64,000 nt of DNA, taken from the NCBI GenBank assembly GCA_963834425.1, contig CAWIBR010000013.1:806001-870000 (forward strand), in the 5' to 3' direction. A program made the position numbers and the translations under genes. This DNA is from CAVURS01 sp963834425 (GTDB taxonomy: Bacteria > Actinomycetota > Actinomycetes > Actinomycetales > CAVURS01). Of this stretch, positions 38,292 to 46,710 are shown piece by piece; position 1 is the stretch's first letter, and the number at the start of each line of letters is the position of its first letter. The notes beneath the pieces were generated by a model that saw only the letters and a program-made list of their open reading frames with translations, was not told the origin of the DNA and did no database searches.

Positions 38292-39499
38292 TCGTGGGTG
38301 GCGGACCGGCCGGCCTGACCGCTGCGGCCAAGCTCGCCGGGCCAGGTCGAGGCCCGGTCCTGGTCATCGAACGAGAGGCGGCGACCGGCGGGATCCCTCG
38401 GCACAGCGACCACCTCGGCTATGGCCTGCGCGACCTGCGTCGCTTCGTCTCCGGACCGGCCTATGCCCGCCGGCTGACGTCGATGGCGCGGGATGCGGCG
38501 CCGTCCTGGAGACCCAGGCGATGGTGACCGGCTGGGCGGGCGACCGCCGGCTGGAGGTGACCGCTCCGAGCGGGCGGCGAGTGGTGAGCGCCGACGCGGT
38601 CGTGCTGGCCACGGGCGCGCGGGAGCGACCGCGCTCAGCACGGCTGATCCCCGGTGACCGGCCGGACGGCGTCTTCACGACCGGGGAGCTGCAGAACCTG
38701 GTCCAACTGAGCCACGCCGAGGTGGGCGCGCGGGCTGTGGTGATCGGTGCCGAGCTGGTCAGCTGGTCCGCCGTCCTGACCTTGCGGGAGGCGCACTGCG
38801 CCACGGTGGCGATGACCACGGAGTATCCCCGCAGCGAGGCCTATGCGGCCTTCCGCCTGGCCGGCCGGCGGCTGCTGCGCGGGCCAGTGCTGACCCGGGC
38901 CGAGGTGGTTGCCATCGAGGGCCGGGAGCGGGTCAAGCGCGGTTGTGGTGACCCACCTGGACTCCGGGCGGCGCCGCCGCATCGAGTGCGACACCGTGAT
39001 CACTACGGGCGACTGGGTCACCGAGAACGAGCTGGCCCGCCTCGCCGGCATCGCCGTCGACGAGGCGACGGGCGGGCCGCTCGTCGACGGCGGGCTGCGG
39101 ACGAGCGCGTACGGGGTCTTCGCGGCCGGGAACCTGCTGCATCCGGTGGACACCGCCGATGGCGCGGCGCTGGACGGCAGGCGGGTCGCGGCGAGCGTGG
39201 CCGCGTGGCTGCGGGTCCCGTGCCGGCGGGCCCGGCGCGCGGATCCGGGTCAGACCGCCCATGCGCTGGGTGGCCCCGCAACTCGTCGTACGCAGGCGGT
39301 CCGCGCCGCGGACCAGCTCCTCCTGTGGGTGGACGAGTACCGCCGCTTCCCGAAGCTGCGGGCCACGCAGCGCGGGCGAGTGCTGCGCGAGGCGCGCGTG
39401 GCCTGGCCGGCCGCGCCGGGGCGGGTGTTCCGGGCGCCGTGGTCACTGGTGGCTGACGCCGATCCCGACGGCGGGGACATCACTCTCGAGCTGCGCTGA
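38288..39499 (+). CDS. FAD/NAD(P)-dependent oxidoreductase, GlpB-like partner (two frameshifts)
   Basis: About 404 residues. FAD motif 'VIVGGGPAGLTAAAKLAG', then 'ATGGIPRHSDHLGYGLRDLR', the NAD(P)-type 'VVLATGARERPRSARLIPGD', a second fold 'ARAVVIGAELVSWSAVLTLR', and the late FAD motif 'TSAYGVFAAGNLLHPVDTAD'. This is the pyridine-nucleotide-disulfide-oxidoreductase-like subunit that accompanies GlpA-type dehydrogenases. Shifts lie near 38505 and 38940. GAGGAGG precedes GTG 38288, which overlaps the GlpA stop. The last ~75 residues are an Arg-rich extension without Cys, instead of a separate DUF1667 gene seen in some relatives. Confidence 0.75.
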
Positions 39500-39639
39500 T
39501 GGCAACTCCTTCGTGCGCCGGATCGCCGGGGAACGTCTCGGCATCATCCCGGACGAGATGGACAGTGGACACACGCCCGCGCTGAGCCATCCGGAGGAGC
39601 TGGCCGACCAGCTCCAGTCGTCACGGAGATGGGCTCTAG
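39500..39639 (+). pseudogene. Probable C-terminal remnant of an alpha/beta-hydrolase
   Basis: Directly after the oxidoreductase stop, one frame reads 'NSFVRRIAGERLGIIPDEMD' then 'SGHTPALSHPEELADQLQS'. The 'GHTPALSHPEELADQL' end closely resembles the terminal helix region of alpha/beta-hydrolases, where the catalytic His lies in the G-H motif. No start, nucleophile or earlier strand is present. The rest of the 39640-39845 stretch shows nothing codon-like that I recognise. Confidence 0.4.
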
Positions 39640-39845
39640 CGCCACGGCGCGCGGCGTGGCGACCGAGTGGTTCGGGGGCATGGCGCCCGCCCCACCACGG
39701 GCAACTGCGCCACCCTCCGGTCGCGTCGCCCAGGCTCTGCGCCACGCCCCCGACGACGGCAACGTTAAGCGCTCGTGGCATCGGCGGGATCACCCGTTAT
39801 GGATGAGACCGAGCGGCCCGACGGGTCGGCTCCGGCGCACCAGAA

Positions 39846-39883
39846 GGAAGGATCCTCCGTGCCCGAGCACGGAAGATCCTTCC
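39846..39883. repeat. Near-perfect 17-bp inverted repeat before the GNAT gene
   Basis: Left arm 39846-39862 and right arm 39867-39883 pair at 16 of 17 positions around a CCGA loop (arms read GGAAGGATCCTCCGTGC and GCACGGAAGATCCTTCC). An AGGAGG follows at 39887-39892. It lies in the leader of the acetyltransferase. There is no T-run, so it could be an attenuator-like stem, a weak terminator, or a protein-binding palindrome. Confidence 0.5.
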
Positions 39884-39912
39884 CCCAGGAGGGGTTGGTT
39901 AGCCTGAGCGCC

Positions 39913-40347
39913 GTGCTCACGGTGACCAGACCAGAAGCTGCTGACCGCCCAGCGTGGGAGAGCTTGTTCCGCGCGTACATCGACTTCTACGAACGCAGCG
40001 AGCCACAAGCGATGTACGACCGAGCGTGGGAAGAGTTTACCCACGACAATCGTCTCCATGCCCGAGTGGCCAAGGTCGACGGCCAGGTCGTAGGGATCGT
40101 CCATTTCCTCGAGCACCCCAGCACCAGCTCAGCCGACGTCTGCTACCTGCAGGATCTGTTCACCGCGCCGGCGGCCCGAGGCCAAGGCGTCGGTCGGGCG
40201 CTGATCGAGGCGGTGGCCGACCACGCTCGCGCGCTGGGCTGCGCCCGGGTGTACTGGCAGACCAAGATCGACAACGTCGTCGCGCGCCGGCTCTACGACG
40301 GCATCACCGAGGATTCCTCGTTCATCGTCTACCGGCTCCCGCTCTGA
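39913..40347 (+). CDS. GNAT family N-acetyltransferase
   Basis: About 144 residues of a GNAT fold. 'VAKVDGQVVGIVHFLEHPST' forms strands 2-4, 'CYLQDLFTAPAARGQGVGRA' has the acetyl-CoA loop (RGQGVG), and 'ARVYWQTKIDNVVARRLYDG' the C-terminal helix and Tyr. It acetylates a small molecule or protein amine in the cytoplasm. The frame is open back to 39775, but the family starts near GTG 39913; TTG 39895 and GTG 39922 are alternatives. It overlaps the convergent MFS gene by 19 bases. Confidence 0.8.
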   Translation: MLTVTRPEAADRPAWESLFRAYIDFYERSEPQAMYDRAWEEFTHDNRLHARVAKVDGQVVGIVHFLEHPSTSSADVCYLQDLFTAPAARGQGVGRALIEAVADHARALGCARVYWQTKIDNVVARRLYDGITEDSSFIVYRLPL

Positions 40348-41770
40348 GCCTCGACCGGCTTCTTCGGCAGCAGGAGTGAGAGCAGGGCGCCAGCGGCCGT
40401 GAAACCGGTCGCCCACCAGAAGGCGTGCTCGAAACCGTCACTGAGCGGGTTGGCTCCATGCGAGGCGGCCGTGGCGTTGACCAGGATGACCGCGAGGACG
40501 GCGACCCCGAACGAGCCGCCGAGCTGCTGGGCGATCCGGGTGATGATGCTCGCGTCCGGCACCTCCGAGCGCTCCAGGCCGAGGTAGGCCCCCGACATCA
40601 GCGGGATGAAGACGGCGCCGACCGCGAGCCCGCGGACGACGAGGACCGCCATCAGCCACCAGGTGCTGGTCGTGCTCGTGGCCAGGGCAAACGGCACGGT
40701 GGCGATGGTCATCAGCGCGAAGCCGGCCACCGCCACCCACCGCCCGCCGATCGAGTCGGTCAGGCGTCCGGCCACGGTGCGCGAGGCGAGAGCGCCCACG
40801 CCCTGGGGCACCAGCAGGAGGCCGGCGTGCAGGGCATCCTGACCCCGAACCTGTTGCCAGTAAAGGGGAAGCAGCAACATCGCGCCGTACAGGGCAATGC
40901 CGGTGAAGAAGATCAACAGCGAGGACATCGTCAGGGCCCGGTGCCGGAAGAGCTGGATGTCGACCAGCGCGCCCTGACCGCGGCGCAGTGCCCAGCCGAT
41001 GAAGCCCGCGACCAGCGCTAGGCCGGCAACCAGAGGTGCCAACACCTCGGCATGGACGAAGCCGCCGGCATCACCGACTCGGCTGAGGCCGTAGACGACG
41101 CCGATCACACCGGGGGAGAGGAGCAGGACGCCCATCAGGTCGAGCGGCACCCGGCGACCGCGTTCCCCGGTGGGGAGCAACCGTACGGCGAGGGCCAGGC
41201 CCACGACCCCGATCGGCAGGTTGACCAGGAACAGCCACCGCCAGGACAGGCCGTTGAGGATCAGCCCGCCCAGGACCGGGCCGAGGATGGGGCCGAGCGC
41301 GGCCGGCAGGCTGACCGCGGCCATCAGCCGGCCGAGGTTCCGGCCGTGGGCGGCCTGCATCAGGATGGTCGCCATCAGCGGCATCATCACGCCACCGCCC
41401 AGACCCTGCAAGCGCGAAAAGCGATGAGCGACGTGGCATTCCAGGCCAGGGCGCACAGCGTGGAACCCAGCAGAAAGACGGTGAGCGCCGCGAGCCACAG
41501 TCGTTTGCTGCCGAGCCGGCTCTGCAGCCAGCCGGTGAGCGGGATGCTCACGAACATCGCCAGCAGGTAGGCCGTGCTGACCCACTGGATCGTCGAGACC
41601 GAGGAGTCCAGCGCGGTGCCGAGCCGGTCCAGGCCGACGCTGACGATCGTCGTGTCCAGGATGACCGTGATGGCGCCGGTGATGATGGCCGCGGCCATCC
41701 GGCGCAGTTCCGGGTCGATCGCGGTGTTGGCGTCAGGGATGGGGGTGGTGGTGCTCGGGGCGGTGGACAC
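40329..41770 (-). CDS. DHA2-type MFS multidrug exporter (one frameshift)
   Basis: About 480 residues, fourteen membrane segments of the EmrB/QacA type. The front is 'TVILDTTIVSVGLDRLGTAL' with 'STIQWVSTAYLLAMFVSIPL', and the antiporter motif C is recognisable in 'LPAALGPILGPVLGGLIL'. One deletion near 41410 separates 'TSLIAFRA' from 'LQGLGGGVMMPLMATILM'. GTG 41770 is the start. It is divergent from a TetR regulator with 96 bases between, the usual control unit. Substrates are probably antiseptics or antibiotics. Confidence 0.85.
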
Positions 41771-41866
41771 GGGGCGTTCTCCGATTAGATGCGACGCTGT
41801 CTCTTATCGCCTCACCGTACGACGCGTGGTTAAGATACGCAAGTGGATCTTGAAGGTCGACCAACG

Positions 41867-42440
41867 ATGACTCGCCGGCGGGGCGCCGAGCTCGAGAACG
41901 CCTTGTTGGACGCGGCGTGGGAGGAGATCGTCGAGCGCGGGTACGCCGCGATGACGATCGAGTCGGTCGCCGAGCGCGCGGGCACGAGCCGGCCGGTGAT
42001 CTATCGCCGGTGGCCGACCAAAGCCGATCTGGTCCGGGCCACGCTCGCGCGCACGATGACCCGCGACCCGATGCCGCTGCCGGACACCGGCAGCCTGCGC
42101 GGTGATCTGATCGCGATCATGCAGTACGCCAACGCACGACGGATCGGCACGACGGCGCTGCTCGCGTCGTACCTCGGGGCGTACTTCCAGGAGACCGGGA
42201 CCAGTCCGGCGGAGCTGCGCGAGACCGCGCTGGGTGATCGCGTCTCACCGATCGACGCGGCCCTCGACCGTGCCGTCGCCCGCGGGGAGGTGGACCCCGA
42301 GCGGCTCACGCCGCGTGTGCGGACCGTGGCCTTCGACCTGTTCCGCCACGAGGCGTTGATGACCCTCAAGCCCGTGCCCGACCAGGTCATCGACGAGATC
42401 CTCGACGAGGTCTTCCTGCCGCTGGTGGCTCCCCGTGACT
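41867..42440 (+). CDS. TetR family regulator of the DHA2 exporter, 3' end joined to foreign sequence
   Basis: About 191 residues. The HTH is 'WEEIVERGYAAMTIESVAER' plus 'AGTSRPVIYRRWPTKADLVR', and the ligand domain is of the TetR_C_11-like kind ('ELRETALGDRVSPIDAALDR') ending 'QVIDEILDEVFLPLVAP', which is the normal family end. No stop follows in frame; translation continues into an exported-type domain. ATG 41867 (TGAAGG nine bases before) is chosen over 41843. It is divergent from the MFS exporter. Confidence 0.82.
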
Positions 42441-42814
42441 TTCGTGACCGTGGCAATAGCGCCCAGGCGACCCCAACTGCCACGGCGAGTTTGACTGGTG
42501 CGACTTTGGTCGCCAAGGGCGCCGCCGTAGATGTTTCGTTCGTCTACAGCTGCGCGCCGGGCGGCAGCTTCGACGGTATGAATGTGGATCCGTTGACTCA
42601 ACGTGTGAGCCGTGGTCGCGTCACCACCTCAACCGGCCTCGCACCAGTCGTGTGCGATGGCGTGCAACACGGGGTCGTGGTCAGGGTGTTGGCGCAGGTG
42701 CTTGCGTTCAAGAAGGGCGTGGCGCTGGCGAACTGGGACCTCACTGCCTGCGACGACGACGTGAGCTGCATTGACGTAACTGGCTCTGACACGGTCAAAA
42801 TCCAAGCTCACTAG
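42441..42814 (+). pseudogene. Fragment of an exported Cys-containing beta-domain protein, fused to TetR frame
   Basis: About 124 residues in the TetR frame but unlike any regulator: alternating Val/Thr strands, 'DVSFVYSCAPGG', 'RVTTSTGLAPVVCDGV' and 'LTACDDDVSCIDVTGSDTVK'. The four Cys residues in strand-like contexts resemble the small secreted immunoglobulin-like domains of actinomycetes (DUF6299-like); I give that name as a resemblance only. A signal peptide is missing. Codons here are visibly less G/C-biased than in the TetR part, supporting a different origin. The 43-base-pair-scale junction lies near 42440-42475. Confidence 0.45.
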
Positions 42815-43031
42815 AACGCGGTTGGGCGGGACTGTTTGGCATTCTTGGGAGTCGCTGTCCGGTCGGGTGGCGCCACGTGCAGCCCCTGCGCGCTAGATGC
42901 GCCCCGGACCCCGGCCGGGCAGCGCCCCGGGGGGCCACCTGGTTTGCGTTCGCAGCCGACTCTAGGAAGGCCTCGAGGTTCACTCGCTTGCCCGTAAACG
43001 CAGACGGTACGAACTACGTAGGCTGAAACGC

Positions 43032-43476
43032 ATGAGCGCCCCGGACGATGACGACCCGTTGACGCCGCCGTTCGACACCAAGATCGCCATCCTGGTGCGC
43101 GACGATCTCGAGGCCTGGCAACGGCTGAACGTGACCGCGTTCCTCGCGTCGGGGATCGCCGCGGCCAACCCGCACCTGATCGGCGAGCCGTACGTCGACG
43201 GTGACGGCGCGGCGTACCTGTCCGTTGCTGGGACTGCCCACGCTGGTCTTCGAGGCGAGCGGCGAAGTGCTCGGACTGGCTCGGGCCCGCGCCGCGGCCC
43301 GGGACATCCCCTGCGCCGTCTACGTGCGGGAGATGTTCTCGACCGGCCACGACGCGGCCAACCGCGGCACGATCGCCCAGGTGCCCTCGGCGGAGCTGGA
43401 ACTGGTCGGGCTCGCCCTGCACGGGCCGAAGAGTCAGGTCGACAAGGTGATCAAGGGCGCCAGCCTGCACCGCTGA
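43032..43476 (+). CDS. DUF2000 family protein (one frameshift)
   Basis: About 147 residues of DUF2000: 'FDTKIAILVRDDLEAWQRLN' and 'TAFLASGIAAANPHLIGEPY' open the fold. After a one-base insertion near 43220, 'LLGLPTLVFEASGEVLGLAR' and 'CAVYVREMFSTGHDAANRGT' complete it. The family is structurally hydrolase-like (peptidyl-tRNA hydrolase fold) with no proven reaction. It ends just before a strong bidirectional terminator shared with glnA. The 42815-43031 gap upstream shows no gene. Confidence 0.72.
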
Positions 43477-43488
43477 TCGACCAAGATT

Positions 43489-43529
43489 GCGGCCCCGATG
43501 GACCCATCTACTGGGTCCATCGGGGCCGC
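43489..43529. terminator. Bidirectional terminator between DUF2000 gene and glnA
   Basis: A perfect 18-base inverted repeat (43489-43506 with 43512-43529) around the loop TCTAC. The arm begins GCGGCCCC and ends GGACCCA. It lies between convergent genes, twelve bases past one stop and 25 from the other. No U-tract follows, which is normal for actinobacterial terminators. Confidence 0.85.
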
Positions 43530-43554
43530 GACGCGCGACAGCTGAGGGAGGGTC

Positions 43555-44979
43555 TCAGATGTCGTAGTACAGCTCGAACTCGTGCGGGTGGGGGCGCAGC
43601 CGGATCGGGTCGATCTCCTGGGTGCGCTTGTAGTCGATCCAGGTCTCGATCAGATCCGGGGCGAAGACGTTGCCCTCGGTCAGGTAGTCGTGGTCGACCT
43701 CGAGTGCGTCCAGCACCTCGGGCAGCGAACCGGGCACCTGCTGGATCGACGCGTGCTCCTCGGGCGGCAGCTCGTAGAGGTCCTTGTCGATCGGGTCCGG
43801 CGGCTCGATCCGGTTCTTGATGCCGTCGATGCCGGCCATCAGCATCGCCGAGAACGCGAGGTACGGGTTCGACGACGGGTCGGGCACGCGGAACTCGATC
43901 CGCTTGGCCTTCGGGTTCGACCCGGTGACCGGGATGCGCACACAGGCCGAGCGGTTGCGGGCCGAGTAGACCAGGTTGACCGGCGCCTCGTAGCCCGGCA
44001 CCAGCCGGTGGTAGGAGTTCACCGTCGGGTTGGTGAACGCCAGCAGCGACGGTGCGTGCTTGAGCAGGCCGCCGATGTACCAGCGCGCAGTGTCCGACAG
44101 CCCGCCATAACCAGCCTCGTCGAAGAACAGCGGCTCGCCGTCCTTCCAAAGGGACTGGTGGCAGTGCATCCCCGAACCGTTGTCACCAAACAAGGGCTTC
44201 GGCATGAACGTCGCGGTCTTGCCGTGCGCGTGGGCGACCGACTTCACGACGTACTTGAAGAGCATGACCTTGTCGGCCGACTTGGCCAGGGTGTCGAAGC
44301 GGTAGTTGATCTCGGCCTGGCCGGCGGTGCCGACCTCGTGGTGCGAGCGCTCCACCTGCAGGCCGAGCTCGTCCAGCCGCAGGACGATCTGGTCGCGCAG
44401 GTCGGCGTAGTGGTCGACCGGTGGCACGGGGAAGTAGCCACCCTTGTACGGCGTCTTGTGGCCGAGGTTGCCACCCTCCTCGACCCGGCCGGTGTTCCAG
44501 GCGGCCTCGATCGAGTCGATGTAGTAGTAGCCGGCGTTCTGCTTGGTCTCGAAGCGCACGTCGTCGAAGATGTAGAACTCGGCCTCGGGCGCGAAGAACG
44601 CCGTGTCAGCGATGCCGGTCGACTTCAGGTAGGCCTCGGCCTTGGCCGCCACCTGGCGCGGGTCGCGGCTGTAGGGCTCGTCGGTGTAGGGGTCGACGAT
44701 GCCCATGTTGACGTTGAGCGTCTTCTCCGCGCGGAACGGGTCGACGTAGGCCGTGGCGAGGTCGGGGATCAGCTTCATGTCCGACTCGTGGATGGCCTGG
44801 AAGCCGCGGATCGAGGACCCGTCGAACATCTGGCCGTCAGTGAAGAACTCTTCGCCCACGGACTCGGCCGGCACGTTGAAGTGCTGCATCACGCCGGGCA
44901 GGTCGCAGAAGCGGACGTCGACGAACTTGATGTCCTGGTCCGAGATGAACTTCAGGACCTCATCGGCATTGGTGAACAT
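43555..44979 (-). CDS. glnA: Glutamine synthetase type I
   Basis: A 474-residue GSI-beta enzyme converting glutamate, ammonia and ATP to glutamine. Readable landmarks: 'FDGSSIRGFQAIHESDMKL' in the N-terminal part, metal ligands in 'FFAPEAEFYIFDDV' and 'GTAGQAEINYRF', 'NGSGMHCHQSLWKDG', 'NPTVNSYHRLVPGYEAPV', and the adenylylation Tyr in 'KDLYELPPEEHA'. ATG 44979 has GAAGGAGG upstream. The promoter region carries four GlnR-like half-sites at 45039-45076, so nitrogen-responsive control is likely. Intact and clearly orthologous to the main assimilatory glutamine synthetase of actinomycetes. Confidence 0.97.
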   Translation of the reverse strand: MFTNADEVLKFISDQDIKFVDVRFCDLPGVMQHFNVPAESVGEEFFTDGQMFDGSSIRGFQAIHESDMKLIPDLATAYVDPFRAEKTLNVNMGIVDPYTDEPYSRDPRQVAAKAEAYLKSTGIADTAFFAPEAEFYIFDDVRFETKQNAGYYYIDSIEAAWNTGRVEEGGNLGHKTPYKGGYFPVPPVDHYADLRDQIVLRLDELGLQVERSHHEVGTAGQAEINYRFDTLAKSADKVMLFKYVVKSVAHAHGKTATFMPKPLFGDNGSGMHCHQSLWKDGEPLFFDEAGYGGLSDTARWYIGGLLKHAPSLLAFTNPTVNSYHRLVPGYEAPVNLVYSARNRSACVRIPVTGSNPKAKRIEFRVPDPSSNPYLAFSAMLMAGIDGIKNRIEPPDPIDKDLYELPPEEHASIQQVPGSLPEVLDALEVDHDYLTEGNVFAPDLIETWIDYKRTQEIDPIRLRPHPHEFELYYDI

Positions 44980-45038
44980 CCAACCTCCTTCAGGCAAGGG
45001 CCCAATGCCGCTCGCCGCGATCACGGTAGGAAACGGGG

Positions 45039-45076
45039 GTGTCGGCCCAGTGTCCCGGATGTTTCGGCTTCGTTAC
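45039..45076 (-). promoter_or_regulatory. GlnR-type operator upstream of glnA
   Basis: Reading the glnA strand, four half-sites occur at exact 11-base spacing: GTAAC (45076-45072), GAAAC (45065-45061), GACAC (45054-45050) and GACAC (45043-45039), each separated by six bases. The actinobacterial GlnR consensus is GTnAC and GAAAC halves with six-base spacers; the first pair matches fully. It ends about 60 bases upstream of the glnA ATG. GlnR itself is not in the window. Confidence 0.7.
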
Positions 45077-45127
45077 CAGCGGCCCACCCCGGTAACGGCA
45101 GCCGACCTGGCCCGTAGTCTGGCCGAC

Positions 45128-45592
45128 ATGGTGGACCGCCGGGATCTCGGCTCGTGGCTGCAGGGCCCGGGCAGTCTGAACCCCGACGCCCAGCCACCCG
45201 GTGTCCGGCTCGGACTGCCCGCCGAAGGCCCCGGCTCGGTCGCCCGCTTCGGCCGGCGAGCGGGCGCCATCATCGTCGACTACGCCTTGTGCACCCTGAT
45301 CGCGACGCTCTTCGGCTACCACTTCGCCGGCCACAACACCGGCGCGGCCGCGTTCTTGCCGTTGGCCGTCTTCGGGGTGGAGAACCTGCTGCTCGTCGGC
45401 ACGGCCGGCTTCACGATCGGGCATCGCCTGTTCGGGATGCAGGTGCGACGCCTCGGCGGTGGCCTGCCGGGGATCGTCCCGGCCCTGGTCCGCACCATCC
45501 TGCTCTGCCTCGCCGTGCCGGCTCTGATCTGGGATCGCGATCAGCGCGGCCAGCACGACCGGGTGGCGGGCACGGTCCTGGTCCGGCTCTAG
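45128..45592 (+). CDS. RDD family membrane protein
   Basis: A 154-residue RDD protein with three membrane segments: 'GRRAGAIIVDYALCTLIATL' carries the Arg...Asp motif in segment 1, then 'FLPLAVFGVENLLLVGTAGF' and 'IVPALVRTILLCLAVPALIW', ending 'DRDQRGQHDRVAGTVLV', the family's loop. RDD proteins near glnA are a conserved actinobacterial neighbourhood; a transporter or envelope role is suspected. ATG 45128 is used; the frame is open upstream over the glnA promoter. Confidence 0.85.
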   Translation: MVDRRDLGSWLQGPGSLNPDAQPPGVRLGLPAEGPGSVARFGRRAGAIIVDYALCTLIATLFGYHFAGHNTGAAAFLPLAVFGVENLLLVGTAGFTIGHRLFGMQVRRLGGGLPGIVPALVRTILLCLAVPALIWDRDQRGQHDRVAGTVLVRL

Positions 45593-45610
45593 CGAGTCTC
45601 TAGCCAGTCT

Positions 45611-45820
45611 CTAGCCGGTACGGCGACGTCGGGCCGAGCGGGCTCGTTGGAAGGTCCGCTCGAGCTCCTCGACGGCGGCCTGAGCGTCCCGGCGTTGGTC
45701 GGCCCGGATCTGGTCGTGGCTGACCGAGCGTGCGGCATTGGCGAGGGATCCGGCGCAGACCGCCTGGTCGACGGCGCGGCCGATCACGGTCAGGAGCCCG
45801 AGGTGCGGAACGTTGGCCAT
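45611..45820 (-). CDS. Small conserved-looking hypothetical protein
   Basis: A 69-residue mainly helical protein starting 'MANVPHLGLLTVIGRAVDQA', with a charged middle and a very basic end ('RARSARRRRTG'). The basic tail could contact nucleic acid or membrane phosphates. I do not recognise the family. Codon pattern is good and it fills the gap between the RDD gene (convergent) and DUF4191. Confidence 0.45.
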   Translation of the reverse strand: MANVPHLGLLTVIGRAVDQAVCAGSLANAARSVSHDQIRADQRRDAQAAVEELERTFQRARSARRRRTG

Positions 45821-45934
45821 GACCACTACTGAACCGGGTCGATGTTTCGAAGCGATGACCACACCGCAAAGAGCATGTGCAGTTCTCGCGCCAATCCCGG
45901 CGACCCGCCGTCACCCGCCGTACGCCGTAGGGAC

Positions 45935-46693
45935 TCAGCGGCCGCGCATGGCCCGACGGTCCGGGCGAGCCTTGGTCGGGTCCATGCCCTTGGGCACCGG
46001 CATCTTCACGCCGCCCAGGGCCTTGAGTCGCTTGTTGACCGCGTCGACCTCGGCCTTGGTGATCTCGGGGCGCATCCGGCCAATCTTCTTGGCCAGCTTC
46101 TGCACCGGGATCTCGCCCTCGCCGGTGCCAGTACGCAGCAGGTGCACCGGCACGTTGGGCACGACCCGGTTGACCCGCTTGCGCTCGGACTCCGCGAGCC
46201 GCGCCGCCCGCGAGGGTGGCCCCTCGGAGACCAGGATCACGCCCGGGCGGCCGATGGCGCGGAAGACCAGCGCCGCGCTGGTGAAGTCACCCGGTCGGGT
46301 CGCCTCCGCGGCGATCGGCTCCTTGTCGAAGTACCAGCCGCGCCGCAGCGCGCCCAGCGCTGCCCCCGAGGCGCCGGGCTGGCCCTCCATCTGCCGGTAC
46401 GCCGCGCGCTCGGCCCGCCGCCCCATGATGATGAGGGCGGCAAGCACGGCGAACGGGATGCTGATGATCGTGAAGTAGATCCAGTGACCGATGGCCACGC
46501 CGAACGCCACGAACGCGCCGATGATGATGACTGCGGCCCCGGCCATCCACCAGGTGATCGCCGGATCGACCGCGCGGGCCGCCTTGTAGACCTGCCAGAT
46601 CTGGGCGAACCGCCCCGGCTTCTTGTCCGCCTTGGCGGCGGCCTTGGCCGCTGCCTTGGCTGCCCGTGCGTTCGCCCTGTCCTCGCGTGCCAT
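45935..46693 (-). CDS. DUF4191 family membrane protein
   Basis: A 252-residue DUF4191 protein: a Lys/Ala-rich N-terminus, two membrane segments ('WWMAGAAVIIIGAFVAFGVA', 'WIYFTIISIPFAVLAALIIM'), then a soluble part with 'LRRGWYFDKEPIAAEATRPG' and 'RPGVILVSEGPPSRAARLAE'. The gene sits just downstream of lipA in the same direction with 17 bases between, a neighbourhood commonly seen in actinomycetes. Function unknown; a role near lipoate or envelope metabolism is only suggested by context. Confidence 0.85.
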   Translation of the reverse strand: MAREDRANARAAKAAAKAAAKADKKPGRFAQIWQVYKAARAVDPAITWWMAGAAVIIIGAFVAFGVAIGHWIYFTIISIPFAVLAALIIMGRRAERAAYRQMEGQPGASGAALGALRRGWYFDKEPIAAEATRPGDFTSAALVFRAIGRPGVILVSEGPPSRAARLAESERKRVNRVVPNVPVHLLRTGTGEGEIPVQKLAKKIGRMRPEITKAEVDAVNKRLKALGGVKMPVPKGMDPTKARPDRRAMRGR

Positions 46694-46710
46694 GCCGCTC
46701 AGGATACGGG

